This document shows, piece by piece, positions 43,542 through 52,486 of a stretch of DNA of 64,000 nt. The notes below the pieces were generated by a model. It ran no database searches. It saw only the letters and a list, made by a program, of their open reading frames with translations, and was not told the origin of the DNA. Position 1 is the stretch's first letter. Each line of letters begins with the position of its first letter. This stretch comes from Bacillota bacterium. GTDB lineage: Bacteria; Bacillota; Clostridia; Acetivibrionales; DSM-1351. A program made the translations under genes and the position numbers. The stretch spans positions 7,404 to 71,403 of the forward strand of contig JAEVZU010000213.1 of the NCBI GenBank assembly GCA_023392075.1. The letters are read 5' to 3'.

Positions 43542-45800
43542 TTATGAAGATTTTATGGAGAATTTCCATGACGACAAAGTATTTTTTAAATTTATCGGAA
43601 CTTTGCTTTTTACAGCATTGGTTTTATTATTTATAATATTCCGGGGCACCCTGAAGCCAAGCCGGGACAGCAGCTCATTTGTCAAAGTCCCGGATTCGGC
43701 AGCAACACTTTCCGCACTGATATATTCATTCCCGTCCCGGCCTATAAGTGTTGCGATATCACCCTGTTTTGTTCCGGGTATATCCGTTATATCTACCATA
43801 AGCTGATCCATGCATATCCTTCCGATAATCCCTGCTTTTCTTCCGTTAATAATAACCTGCCCTTTCCCGCAGGAAAGATTCCTTGGTATACCGTCGGCAT
43901 AGCCAACGGATATAACTGCAATCCTGGTTTTTTTACCGGCAGTGAACTGACGCCCGTACCCTACCGGTTCATTTTCACCTATATCTTTTGTCAAAATAAC
44001 TCTTGCCTTCATTGACAGTACCGGCTGTAGCGAAACAGGCACCCTGATTGCATGCTCCAGACTGCTGAGTACACCGTACATTGCTATACCGATTCTGGCA
44101 TAGTCGCATTTGAGATACGGGTAATTCAGTACGCCATAACTGCTTTGAAGGTGTACCTTTCCAGGATTAAGGCCGGCTGCCTTCAGTTTGTCCAGTGTTT
44201 TATAAAAGCGTTCTATCTGAAAATTTGTAAATTCCACATCCTCCGGTGCAAGGCTGTCCGAAGCACTCAAATGTGAAAATGTGCCCTTAATAAGAAGATT
44301 CCTGCATTTGAAAATGCCGGTCAGATTTTCTATATTATCAAAGCGCTCACCCAGTCTGTGCATTCCAGTATCTATTTTTACGTGAACCTTTATTTTTTTG
44401 TTCTGAGAATTTAACATCCTTGCATAAGTGAGATCAACTACAGTTTGGGACAAATCATATTGTTTAAGCGTTGAAACTTCATCTGGAAAAGTATATCCTA
44501 AAATCAGAATTTCTCCCCTGATACCATTTTTTCTAAGCCGTATCCCTTCATCAACAGTTGCAACCGCAAAGGCATTCACTCCCATATTGTTCAGTTCTCC
44601 GGATATCTGAACGTCACCGTGACCGTAGGCATTTGCTTTAACAACAGCCATGATGCCACAGTTTTCAGGCAATATCCTTCTGAACTGGCTGATATTATTT
44701 TCAAGGCTTTCCAGGTCGATTTCAGCCCATGCCCTGTCCGCCTTCCGGCCTTTATCCCTCTTTTCAAAAAAGCTTATAAGGATAACCGAGCACAAAATTG
44801 ACGCTGCCAGCACAGCGATAAAATGAATCATACTATTGTCAATAAGTAATGAGGTCAGGTTAACTGCTTTGGCAAAGCCCCTCACAACTATAATACACAA
44901 GGGATGTACTATATATATAAGCATAGATAATGTTCTTAACTGTTTTTTGGCTTTGCCCTTACAGTTCAGCAGCAGGTGAAACAGGAAGAACATAACAGGC
45001 AGGAGCATAATATACATACTGTCATGGCGCTGTATTCCCTGCCGGTTCAGGAAACTTCCCTCTGCAAGCAGGAGTACTGCCGTTATTGACAGCCCCGTGA
45101 CGCATGTTTTATTTGCATACTGCTTATCTGCAGCGGCTATAACTCCTCCCAAGGCTATAAAAACCGGCGTCATCAGCAGTCCGTTTCTGGTATGGTCAAA
45201 AAACAGGAAAAGAACATTATAAAATCTATTTAAAAAAGCAACCTGTTCCGAAATACCATAGTAGCTGTCTCCTAATAAAGCAAGCAGGTAAAGGAGCATC
45301 GTAATGCCAAATACCGCCCTAAGGCGTAATTTGCTGTATAAGCAGCAAACTATTGTCACTCCCAGAATACTTGCCGGCAAATACCACAGATGATAAAATG
45401 TGCCTTCAAAAACAAGTTCTTTGAATATTCCCGCCGGTGAGAGCTGTTCCTTTATTGTTCCGGTATATATGTTTACGGGAAGATACAATAAAATAGCTGC
45501 TCCATAAAGGAGGGATGTTTTTTTTATAAAACCGTTCAGCTTTGTTTTATTTATGGTTTTTGTCTCAAAAATATTATTATATAAATATCTCTTCTTCTTA
45601 ACTGCCTCTTTTAATCCGGGTACCAAAAAGAACCCTGTGGTCATTAAAAAGAAAGGAACTGCAACCCTTGCCAAAACATGTGTCAGAAAGAAGTCTGACT
45701 CCGGGCTTATGGAAAGCAGCGGGAAAGTATGGATTGAAACTATCAGAAGTGCGGAAATCATTCTAAAATAATCCAGCCCGGCATATCTCTTCTCATCCAT
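43542..45800 (-). CDS. vanT: VanT-type membrane-bound serine/alanine racemase
   Basis: Fusion of 752 aa. Residues about 1-340 form an acyltransferase-3-like membrane domain with about ten helices (FRMISALLIVSIHTFPLLSI at the N-terminus), thought to take up L-Ser. Residues about 370-752 form a PLP-dependent alanine-racemase fold, with the PLP lysine in MAVVKANAYGHGD and the RIGIAMYGVLSS and RICMDQLMVDITD segments. In vanC/vanG-type systems this enzyme supplies D-serine for peptidoglycan precursors ending in D-Ala-D-Ser. GGAGG precedes the ATG, one base after the vanXY stop. Serine preference is inferred from the operon. Confidence 0.93.
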   Translation of the reverse strand: MDEKRYAGLDYFRMISALLIVSIHTFPLLSISPESDFFLTHVLARVAVPFFLMTTGFFLVPGLKEAVKKKRYLYNNIFETKTINKTKLNGFIKKTSLLYGAAILLYLPVNIYTGTIKEQLSPAGIFKELVFEGTFYHLWYLPASILGVTIVCCLYSKLRLRAVFGITMLLYLLALLGDSYYGISEQVAFLNRFYNVLFLFFDHTRNGLLMTPVFIALGGVIAAADKQYANKTCVTGLSITAVLLLAEGSFLNRQGIQRHDSMYIMLLPVMFFLFHLLLNCKGKAKKQLRTLSMLIYIVHPLCIIVVRGFAKAVNLTSLLIDNSMIHFIAVLAASILCSVILISFFEKRDKGRKADRAWAEIDLESLENNISQFRRILPENCGIMAVVKANAYGHGDVQISGELNNMGVNAFAVATVDEGIRLRKNGIRGEILILGYTFPDEVSTLKQYDLSQTVVDLTYARMLNSQNKKIKVHVKIDTGMHRLGERFDNIENLTGIFKCRNLLIKGTFSHLSASDSLAPEDVEFTNFQIERFYKTLDKLKAAGLNPGKVHLQSSYGVLNYPYLKCDYARIGIAMYGVLSSLEHAIRVPVSLQPVLSMKARVILTKDIGENEPVGYGRQFTAGKKTRIAVISVGYADGIPRNLSCGKGQVIINGRKAGIIGRICMDQLMVDITDIPGTKQGDIATLIGRDGNEYISAESVAAESGTLTNELLSRLGFRVPRNIINNKTNAVKSKVPINLKNTLSSWKFSIKSS

Positions 45801-45801
45801 T

Positions 45802-46590
45802 TCAATTCCTCCATATTGTTATAATAAAACCGTCCACATTGTTCCCCGATATCTGATACGGGGTGAATTCCTCAATGGAAATCCCGGTTTGCTGTACGGA
45901 AGCTTCCAGATAAAATATTTCTATAATTTGATCACTATTCTTAAAAATCAGAGGTTCGCCTCCGTAACGATAACCTTTCAGAAAATCAATATATTCCTCA
46001 AGTGTTAAACCTTTTGTGTGGATTATACGGGAGTGAGGGTAACCGACATAGCGGAAATGCCAGGGTTCATGGGAAATACCCGTAATGTCTTCCCTACCCT
46101 TCGGGTAACGCTCTATAAATCCGTATCCGGGGGCCAGCTCTCTGAAGCTCTGGCAAATACCTTCATAGGGAAAGGATGGGCATATAAAATCAATATCATC
46201 CTTATTTTCTGCCACATCTATTGCCAACCCCGTCTGGTGCTCACTGTGATTCGGAAACGCGACGTACCTGAAAGTGAATTCCTCACCATTTTCCCTGAGA
46301 GAGTCCATAAACAAATTTTGCTGTTCTCTTGTTGAGCGGAAACCGCTTACAGGGAGTATACAGTCTCCGGCCCTGCATGCTGTCATTAGTCTTTCAAGCA
46401 TATTTGCCGCCTGCTTTTTAAGTAAGATACCCTTGTACCTTTCATCAACAGGGACCAAAAGGGGATTATATTCATCCAGTTGTATATCCTGGAGGGGATT
46501 CTGCCTGTTCACCAGAATCAGGTCACCTTTATAGATTTCCCGGCGTTCCAGTACCAATTTTTTTAAATTGTTTTCTACCTCTGTCTTCAT
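45802..46590 (-). CDS. vanXY: VanXY-type D,D-dipeptidase/carboxypeptidase
   Basis: Zinc peptidase of the VanY/VanX (M15B) family, 262 aa, removing D-Ala-D-Ala or its terminal D-Ala so that only modified precursors remain. Zinc ligands are in FPNHSEHQTGLAIDVAE (His and Asp) and ISHEPWHFRYVGYPHS (Glu base and His). No signal peptide or membrane helix is visible, in line with cytoplasmic VanXY and unlike membrane-bound VanY. A C-terminal extension of about 60 residues (from IFKNSDQIIEIFYLE) matches the longer VanXY form. It is placed between vanG and vanT, as in vanG-type clusters. Confidence 0.9.
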   Translation of the reverse strand: MKTEVENNLKKLVLERREIYKGDLILVNRQNPLQDIQLDEYNPLLVPVDERYKGILLKKQAANMLERLMTACRAGDCILPVSGFRSTREQQNLFMDSLRENGEEFTFRYVAFPNHSEHQTGLAIDVAENKDDIDFICPSFPYEGICQSFRELAPGYGFIERYPKGREDITGISHEPWHFRYVGYPHSRIIHTKGLTLEEYIDFLKGYRYGGEPLIFKNSDQIIEIFYLEASVQQTGISIEEFTPYQISGNNVDGFIITIWRN

Positions 46591-46647
46591 GTTTTCTCCA
46601 AACCGCTCGGTGATTATTAAATTATCTCCTGCTATTTATAATTACTT

Positions 46648-47697
46648 TTAATTTTTCTCTGCCAATAAAATAAGCCTATCCAGAATTTCTCCAAAGGACA
46701 TGCCTGTACCGCCCAGCATTTTAGGATATCTGCTGTGGGCCGTAAAACCCGGAATGGTATTAATTTCATTAAATACTATATTGCCGGAGGTTGTCAGGAA
46801 CATATCCACTCTTGCAAAACCTTTGCAGCATAATGCCTTATAGAGTTTCAGCGCCGTTTCCTTGACTCTTTCAGCAGTTCTTAAGTCTATTCGTGCAGGC
46901 ATATGAATTTGGGAGGAAGCAAGCGAATATTTTTCATTGTAATCAAAGAAACCCTGCTGAAGCTCTATTTCATCCACTTCACCTATTATCAGTTCTTCAT
47001 TTCCCATTATCGCACAACCAACTTCAAAACCCTCGATCCCTTCTTCTATTACAACTTTCGAATCATGATCGAAGGCTTCCCTAACTGCTTCATACAAGTC
47101 TTCCTGCCGGCTTACTCTGGTAATCCCAAAGGAGGAGCCTGCTTTTGCAGGCTTTACGAACAGAGGATACCTCAGAGTTTCTGTTTTTTTAATAATTTCC
47201 TCAATATCTGCGTATTTCATTGCAGTTATTGAGGGGGGAACCCTGACACCGGCAGTCTGGGCTATTTTGTGAGCTATGTCCTTATCCATGCAAAGCGAAG
47301 AACTTAATGTGTCGCAGCCGACAAAGGGAATGCCGGCAAGCTCAAGTAAACCTTGAACCGTTCCGTCTTCGCCGTTCTTTCCATGCAAGACAGGAAAAAC
47401 CACATCAATTTGCGTTGTTACAAATCTGTCCTCACAAAATTCAATAAGTGCAGAACTGTATCTGTCAGGAGAAAAGACAACCGATCTGCAGCTTTTATCC
47501 AAATGCCAGGTGTCATTTTTGATACCTTCCACCTCTCCGAAATATCTGAACCAATTTCCTGCTTTGGTAATACCCACTAATACAACTTCATATAAATCCC
47601 TGTTAAGGTTTTCTATAACTGAAACTGCTGATTTTAAAGAAACTTCATATTCCGAGGAACATCCTCCAAAAATAACAGCTACTTTTTTCTTTAACAT
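46648..47697 (-). CDS. vanG: D-alanine--D-serine ligase, VanG type
   Basis: ATP-grasp ligase, 349 aa, joining D-Ala to D-Ser (inferred) for alternative cell-wall precursors with low vancomycin affinity. The N-terminal VAVIFGGCSSEYEVSLKSAV and the FPVLHGKNGEDGTVQGLLEL segment are Ddl-family. The omega-loop region GFFDYNEKYSLASSQIHMPA has the EKY pattern of D-Ser ligases and not the D-lactate pattern of VanA/VanB. Metal-binding residues lie in FNEINTIPGFTAHSRYP. GGGAG precedes the ATG. A terminator-like hairpin stands 35 bases upstream, so expression may be attenuated or start from a promoter inside the gap. Confidence 0.92.
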   Translation of the reverse strand: MLKKKVAVIFGGCSSEYEVSLKSAVSVIENLNRDLYEVVLVGITKAGNWFRYFGEVEGIKNDTWHLDKSCRSVVFSPDRYSSALIEFCEDRFVTTQIDVVFPVLHGKNGEDGTVQGLLELAGIPFVGCDTLSSSLCMDKDIAHKIAQTAGVRVPPSITAMKYADIEEIIKKTETLRYPLFVKPAKAGSSFGITRVSRQEDLYEAVREAFDHDSKVVIEEGIEGFEVGCAIMGNEELIIGEVDEIELQQGFFDYNEKYSLASSQIHMPARIDLRTAERVKETALKLYKALCCKGFARVDMFLTTSGNIVFNEINTIPGFTAHSRYPKMLGGTGMSFGEILDRLILLAEKN

Positions 47698-47731
47698 ATT
47701 TATCTCCCTTTATAGTTGAAAATCTTTAATA

Positions 47732-47790
47732 AAAAAACAACCTGTCCAACTGACAACTTCATTGTAGTCAATTTTAGCAGGTTGTTTTTT
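47732..47790 (-). terminator. strong hairpin between vanS and vanG
   Basis: AAAAAACAACCTG pairs with CAGGTTGTTTTTT (13 bp) around a 33-nt region that folds further (TTGACTAC / GTTGTCA). A run of seven T follows on the transcribed strand, a classical intrinsic terminator, only 35 bases before the vanG ATG. Either vanRS transcription ends here and vanG has its own promoter overlapping the hairpin, or the hairpin is a regulated attenuator. Confidence 0.85.
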
Positions 47791-47850
47791 AATTTCGGCT
47801 TATCAAATTCTTAAGATTTCATTACGATATTATTTAGATTTTTTGAATGA

Positions 47851-48981
47851 CTATGTCTTTTTGACAGGCAGCGATACTGCAAATTGAGTGTATTCTTCAT
47901 TGCTCTCGGCAGAAATAGTTCCGCCGTGTAAAACTACGATTTCTTTTGCAATTGCCAGTCCAAGCCCTGTACCTCCGGTATTGCTTGATCTTGACGAGTC
48001 CAGGCGGTAGAATTTTTCAAAAATTGAATCCAGCTTATCTGAAGGTATCATTTTTCCTTTATTCCTGAATCTGATTATGATATTTTCTCCTTCTGTAATT
48101 ACGGATATGGTAATTGGACTGTTATCATAGCTGTAGGCAGCGGCATTCTTAAGTATATTGTTAAAAACACGTCCCAGCTTATCTGAATCGGCATAAATCA
48201 TAATATTATCTCCTGCCTCAACCACTGCCTCTTTATTCTGGGGAGCAAGTATGGGATAGAATTCATCAGCCATCTGTTCCAGCATCATTGTAAGATTTAC
48301 ATCTTCTTTTATTAGATTTATAGTCTGGAGATTGAATCTTGTTATTTCAAAGAATTCGTTGATGAGCTGCTCCAGACGGTATGCCTTTTCAAGTGTTATT
48401 CCGGTATACTTTATCCTCTGTTCCAGAGGCATATCGGGAGCTTCGTTCAGGAGACTTAAATATCCTATAACAGATGTGAGCGGTGTTTTAATATCATGTG
48501 CCAGATAAACCACAAGATCATTCTTCCTTCTTTCACTCTCAAGAGCGGCGTCTCTCCTTTTTTCCAGGGTACTTTTAACCGTGTTGAGCTTTGTCTCGAT
48601 AAATTCCAGCTCAGACGGCAAAGTAATAGGTTCCTCTGATTCATTTACAAGCTGGTCAATACCGCCGCTTATTTTTTTGAAATAGCGTGTAAACCTTGAC
48701 ATGGCCACATATATAAAGATCAGTAATAAAAAGACAAAGCCGATTCCAAGAAGCATTCCTTTGTTGTTTCTGAATATGATCGCATAAACACCGGCTGCAT
48801 TCCAATAGTCTATGTGAAAAATCCTTTGCAGCAGGGAAACAAAGCCTTCTGCAAAAGGTTTCTGCAAGGCGTCGTCTATTAAAAAGTGAAGAATGAATAA
48901 ACCAACAACAACTGTAATCAAGCCTGTCAGGAGAATTTGAAGCATTATTTTGGTTTTAACCCGTCTAAAATCACTTTTCAA
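47851..48981 (-). CDS. vanS: VanS-type sensor histidine kinase
   Basis: Sensor kinase of 376 aa controlling the cluster through VanR. Two membrane helices (near 15-35 and 70-95) enclose a short external loop. A HAMP-like linker follows, then the H box DLVVYLAHDIKTPLTSVIGY, N box NKLGRVFNNILKNAAAYSY and G box GGTGLGLAIAKEIV. The TTG at 48981 is chosen, overlapping the vanR stop by 11 bases; a TTG four codons upstream is also in frame but abuts the GGGGAG site. It probably senses glycopeptide or cell-wall damage, as family members do. Confidence 0.88.
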   Translation of the reverse strand: MKSDFRRVKTKIMLQILLTGLITVVVGLFILHFLIDDALQKPFAEGFVSLLQRIFHIDYWNAAGVYAIIFRNNKGMLLGIGFVFLLLIFIYVAMSRFTRYFKKISGGIDQLVNESEEPITLPSELEFIETKLNTVKSTLEKRRDAALESERRKNDLVVYLAHDIKTPLTSVIGYLSLLNEAPDMPLEQRIKYTGITLEKAYRLEQLINEFFEITRFNLQTINLIKEDVNLTMMLEQMADEFYPILAPQNKEAVVEAGDNIMIYADSDKLGRVFNNILKNAAAYSYDNSPITISVITEGENIIIRFRNKGKMIPSDKLDSIFEKFYRLDSSRSSNTGGTGLGLAIAKEIVVLHGGTISAESNEEYTQFAVSLPVKKT

Positions 48982-49666
48982 TTTTATAACCAACTCCCCA
49001 TACGGTTTTAATAAATCTTGGATTTCCAGGCGGTTCCTTCATTTTTTCACGGAGATGCCGGATATGTACCATCACAGTATTGTTACTGCCGGTAAAATAT
49101 TTCTCGCCCCATACCTCCTGGAACAGTTTTTCAGAACTGATAACCTGTCCCCTGTTTTCACAAAGCAGCCAGAGAATCGAGAACTCAATAGGAGTCAGCA
49201 TGAGCGGGGTTTCATTTAGGGTACAGTGATGGGTTGTCCTGTTCATGACCAGCCCTGAAACCTCAAGAATATCATTGCTCTGCTGGATACCTTCATTATA
49301 CCTTGTAAATCTTCTGAGCTGAGCCTTTACCCTTGCCACCATCTCCAGAGGACTGAAAGGCTTTGCAATATAGTCATCGGCGCCAAGCGTAAGGCCTGTT
49401 ATCTTGTCCAATTCCTCAACTTTTGCTGTCAGCATAATAACAGGAAAATTATACTTCTCTCTTATTTTTTTGCACAGGGTAAATCCATCCATTTCAGGCA
49501 TCATAACATCAAGCAGTGCCAAATCATATTTGTTGTTATCAATACTGTGCATGGCTTCTACCGGACTATAAAACTTATCTACACTGTAATTTTCATTTTT
49601 CAGATATAATTCTACCAGGTCGGCTATTTCCTTTTCATCGTCAACAACAAGTATACTAATACCCAT
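48971..49666 (-). CDS. vanR: VanR-type response regulator
   Basis: OmpR-family regulator, 231 aa. The receiver domain has the acidic pocket in ILVVDDEKEIADLVELY, the phospho-Asp in YDLALLDVMMPEMDGF and the conserved Lys in DDYIAKPFSPLEMVARV. The winged-helix output domain ends SSEKLFQEVWGEKYFTGSNN and IRHLREKMKEPPGNPRFIKT. AAGGTGG lies before the ATG. It is expected to activate its own promoter and the vanG-vanXY-vanT genes when phosphorylated by VanS. Identification as VanR, and not a generic OmpR regulator, relies on the adjacent cluster. Confidence 0.88.
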   Translation of the reverse strand: MGISILVVDDEKEIADLVELYLKNENYSVDKFYSPVEAMHSIDNNKYDLALLDVMMPEMDGFTLCKKIREKYNFPVIMLTAKVEELDKITGLTLGADDYIAKPFSPLEMVARVKAQLRRFTRYNEGIQQSNDILEVSGLVMNRTTHHCTLNETPLMLTPIEFSILWLLCENRGQVISSEKLFQEVWGEKYFTGSNNTVMVHIRHLREKMKEPPGNPRFIKTVWGVGYKIEK

Positions 49667-49742
49667 TTTTCTACCACCTTATATTTATGATTGAAATATT
49701 TTGTCTGATATATGAATCCAGATGACTAGTATGGCTATAAAA

Positions 49743-49753
49743 ATTATAGCATA
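49743..49753 (-). promoter_or_regulatory. extended -10 promoter of vanR
   Basis: TATGCTATAAT on the minus strand, 77-87 bases before the vanR ATG, is an extended -10 element. No good -35 at the right distance is visible, which fits an activator-dependent (autoregulated) promoter. Confidence 0.5.
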
Positions 49754-49818
49754 TTATTTTCTTGAGTTATTCAATCCAAATATTAAGATTTACTTAATTT
49801 TTTAACCGACGAATTGAA

Positions 49819-51213
49819 TTAAGACTTCAGCTTGGGCAGCGTGACGGTAAATTCAGTCCCGCTGTCCGGCCCGCTTTGAACCTCGATGTCTCCGCCGTGT
49901 GCGGCAACAATAGCCTTACTTATTGTCAAACCTATACCCGAGCCTCCTGAAAGCCTGTTTCTGGATTTGTCCGCTCTGTAGAACCGTTCAAATATATAGG
50001 GCAAATCCTCTTTAGGTATACCGGGCCCATTGTCTTTTATTCCTATTATTACATTATTTTTCTCAGATTCAATAAGTACTTTTACCAGTCCTCCTTCCGG
50101 TGTATATTTAAGTGCATTTGAAAGAAGATTTATAATTACCTGGCTTATTTTATCCCTGTCGGCATTTATTTCTGTACTGTTCCCTGTAAATTCAATGTTT
50201 AATCCCTTATTTAAAAACTGGCTTTCAAAATTCTGAATCAGCCTTTTAGCAAGTTCTGCAATATCAAACAATTCCTTATCCAGAACAAGTTTGTCACTTT
50301 CATATTTGGTCAGCTTTTCCAGGTCGCCTACCATTTTGCTTATTCGAACAATTTCCTCATGGCAGCTTTTTAACCTCTCGGCGTCAGCTTCCCAAATACC
50401 GTCAATCATGGCTTCCATATGACTTTGAAGGGTTGCAAGCGGAGTCCTGAGCTCGTGGGCAACATCTCCCGTCAGTCTTTTACGTAAAGCCTCCTGTTTT
50501 TCCAGTGACTCGGCAAGCTGGTTCACGGTGGAGGTCAATTCGTTTATCTCGGCAGTATTTGATTTCTGATTAATTCTTTCTGAGTAATAACCTTTTGAAA
50601 TTGATTTAGCAGCCGAAATTACCCTGGAAATAGGTGAACTCAGCCATCGTGACATGATCCAGCCCAAAATCAAAGCAAAAACCAAAGAAAAAAATCCGAC
50701 ACCTATGAGTACATTATTAAAAGTATAAATAAATGCCTGATCATGTTCATTAAGATAGTTGGGACCATAAGTGCCTATTTCCACAACTCCCACTTTATTC
50801 AGATTGTAGTAAAGGGAATACGGAACCTCTGTGTACTTTGATTCTTTCAAACCTGTAATTCCGTTTGAATTGGCTGCCATGTGCTCGATAATCTGCTGGC
50901 ACATTCCATTGTTATGCTCCTTTGCATCCCATAACGTTTTACCGTTTATATCCTTTACTTTAATAATGATACCGTTTATAAGATAACTTTCTCCTATTGA
51001 GGTGATGGAATCTATATTCCACTTGTTGCCGCCTTTATACTGGGCTGCAAGAGTTGCAACTATTTCTTTATTCCTGAGCTGCTGGTTCTCTTTAACATAC
51101 TCCCTGAAATGCTCCACTACAAATAAATTTGTTAATGCGCTGATAAGAAACACAATTATTATTGCAGCGATGACATAAGACAGGGATAGCTTTGTTCTCA
51201 AGCTGTTTACCAT
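49819..51213 (-). CDS. OmpR-partner sensor histidine kinase
   Basis: Membrane sensor kinase, 464 aa. Helix 1 (LSLSYVIAAIIIVFLISALT) and helix 2 (VLIGVGFFSLVFALILGWIM) flank an extracellular loop of about 130 residues. HAMP (LSSPISRVISAAKSISKGYY), H box LTGDVAHELRTPLATLQSHM, N box ISQVIINLLSNALKYTPEGG, and F/G boxes GPGIPKEDLPYIFERFYRAD and SGGSGIGLTISKAI follow. The architecture resembles BaeS/CusS-like kinases. It sits with its regulator between the copper genes and the van cluster. Copper or envelope stress are reasonable signals, but nothing in the sensor loop identifies a ligand. Confidence 0.9.
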   Translation of the reverse strand: MVNSLRTKLSLSYVIAAIIIVFLISALTNLFVVEHFREYVKENQQLRNKEIVATLAAQYKGGNKWNIDSITSIGESYLINGIIIKVKDINGKTLWDAKEHNNGMCQQIIEHMAANSNGITGLKESKYTEVPYSLYYNLNKVGVVEIGTYGPNYLNEHDQAFIYTFNNVLIGVGFFSLVFALILGWIMSRWLSSPISRVISAAKSISKGYYSERINQKSNTAEINELTSTVNQLAESLEKQEALRKRLTGDVAHELRTPLATLQSHMEAMIDGIWEADAERLKSCHEEIVRISKMVGDLEKLTKYESDKLVLDKELFDIAELAKRLIQNFESQFLNKGLNIEFTGNSTEINADRDKISQVIINLLSNALKYTPEGGLVKVLIESEKNNVIIGIKDNGPGIPKEDLPYIFERFYRADKSRNRLSGGSGIGLTISKAIVAAHGGDIEVQSGPDSGTEFTVTLPKLKS

Positions 51214-51233
51214 TTTTCCAACCTTCTTTTATA

Positions 51234-51929
51234 TTAATCTTCACGGCACAACCTGTACCCCACACCGTGTACGGTTTGCAAATACCTGGGGGCCTTGTGG
51301 TCATCTTCGATTTTTTGCCTCAAATTTTTTATGTGTGTATCAACGGTTCTGTCAAAACCTTCAAAGTCATCTCCCAGGGCCATGGTAATCAATTCTTCTC
51401 GGGTAAAGGTCTTATTGGGATATTTTAACATAGTATAGAGGATTTTGTATTCATTAGGCGTAAGATTTATTATTTCTTCCTTCTTTTTTACCTCATGCTT
51501 CATATCATCTATCACAATATCCCCAAGTTCAATGACACTGGCAGCAGCTGCCGGAGTTTCGGAGGCTCTTCTTAAAACGGCTGCCACTCTTGCCACAAGC
51601 TGTCTTGGACTGAAGGGTTTTAATATATAATCATCGGCACCTATTTCAAGCCCTTTTAAAATATACTCCTCATCAACCTTGGCAGTAAGCATTATGATTG
51701 GAACTCCGGATTTCTTCCTGATATTTTTGCATATATCCTCTCCTGAAATATCGGGGAGCATCAGGTCCAGAATAATCAAGGCAGGATCTATTCTCTCAAA
51801 CACCGCCATGGCCTGATTCCCGTTAATGGCTGTATATACTTCGTATCCGCTGTGCTCAAGGTAGGACTTTACAACGTCTACTATTTTCTGCTCGTCATCA
51901 ATAACAAGTATTTTTTTTGATAAATTCAT
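51234..51929 (-). CDS. OmpR-family response regulator
   Basis: Response regulator, 231 aa, with a receiver domain (ILVIDDEQKIVDVVKSYLEH, phospho-Asp in PALIILDLMLPDISGEDIC, Lys in DDYILKPFSPRQLVARV) and an OmpR winged helix (IINLTPNEYKILYTMLKYPN; DRTVDTHIKNLRQKIEDDHK). It is followed after 20 bases by the kinase gene. Upstream, two palindromic repeats separate it from copZ, so cotranscription with the copper genes is possible but interrupted by those structures. Confidence 0.92.
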   Translation of the reverse strand: MNLSKKILVIDDEQKIVDVVKSYLEHSGYEVYTAINGNQAMAVFERIDPALIILDLMLPDISGEDICKNIRKKSGVPIIMLTAKVDEEYILKGLEIGADDYILKPFSPRQLVARVAAVLRRASETPAAAASVIELGDIVIDDMKHEVKKKEEIINLTPNEYKILYTMLKYPNKTFTREELITMALGDDFEGFDRTVDTHIKNLRQKIEDDHKAPRYLQTVHGVGYRLCRED

Positions 51930-51966
51930 AATAGAAACTCCTGTTTAACGTTTGTTATGCAAAGAA

Positions 51967-52053
51967 GGCTCACAAAGTACATGCCTGAAAATTGTGTTTC
52001 ACCTACAATTTCAGGCATGTACTTTTAATTAGAGCTTTCATTTTTTGAGTTGT
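51967..52053. repeat. palindromic repeat R2, copy b
   Basis: Second copy of the repeat at 19055-19172. Arms GTACATGCCTGAAA and TTTCAGGCATGTAC flank the loop containing GTGTTTCACCTAC, and the right flank AGAGCTTTCATTTTTTGA matches copy a. The left outer arm seen in copy a is missing. It directly abuts repeat R3. Confidence 0.8.
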
Positions 52054-52210
52054 ACTAGTGGTCAGTAACATCTAAAACGTATATTGCGGCGAGGAAAATT
52101 TTTGCAGGGGACGAAGGCAATACTGTGTGTATTGACAAAGACGACAACGAAATTCTGCGGAAATTTAACCGTCGGCAATATGTGACTTTTAGGTGTTACT
52201 GACCACTAGT
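52054..52210. repeat. 157-bp palindromic element R3
   Basis: Perfect 17-bp terminal inverted repeats ACTAGTGGTCAGTAACA / TGTTACTGACCACTAGT are followed by weaker internal complementarity (CTAAAA and ATATTGC near each end, and GGCAATAC against GTATTG at the centre). The element ends three bases before the copZ stop codon. The size, terminal repeats and lack of a gene fit a MITE, but no flanking target duplication is obvious. Confidence 0.75.
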
Positions 52211-52213
52211 GCC

Positions 52214-52429
52214 TTATTTGATCACGTCATAGCCCTGATCTTCAATTGCATCCATTATTGCCTTGCCGGATACCTTTTCCGGATCAAATTCAACCGTAAC
52301 CTTTTTGTTGGCCAGATCGACAGAAACCCTGTCGACTCCGCTCAAAGCTCCGACAGCCTTTTTTACACTGTTTTCACAGTGGCTGCAGGACATTCCTTCA
52401 ACAGTTATATCAGTAATTTCTTTTGCCAT
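52214..52429 (-). CDS. copZ: CopZ-like heavy-metal-binding chaperone
   Basis: Single HMA domain protein, 71 aa, with the Cu(I)-binding MxCxxC loop in VEGMSCSHCENSVKKAVGAL and the full ferredoxin-like fold length. It probably delivers Cu(I) to the CopA pump encoded 57 bases upstream in the same direction. TTGGAGG stands before the ATG. A 157-bp palindromic repeat begins three bases after its stop. Confidence 0.93.
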   Translation of the reverse strand: MAKEITDITVEGMSCSHCENSVKKAVGALSGVDRVSVDLANKKVTVEFDPEKVSGKAIMDAIEDQGYDVIK

Positions 52430-52486
52430 AATAAAATCCCTCCAAATATTATATAATTAAATCAACCATTTACAGCTGACCTATTT

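Noticed and set aside
43453..43806. Open frames antisense to vanT and neighbouring genes
   Set aside because: Plus-strand frames here and elsewhere opposite long genes are codon-shadow frames without ribosome sites or recognisable domains.
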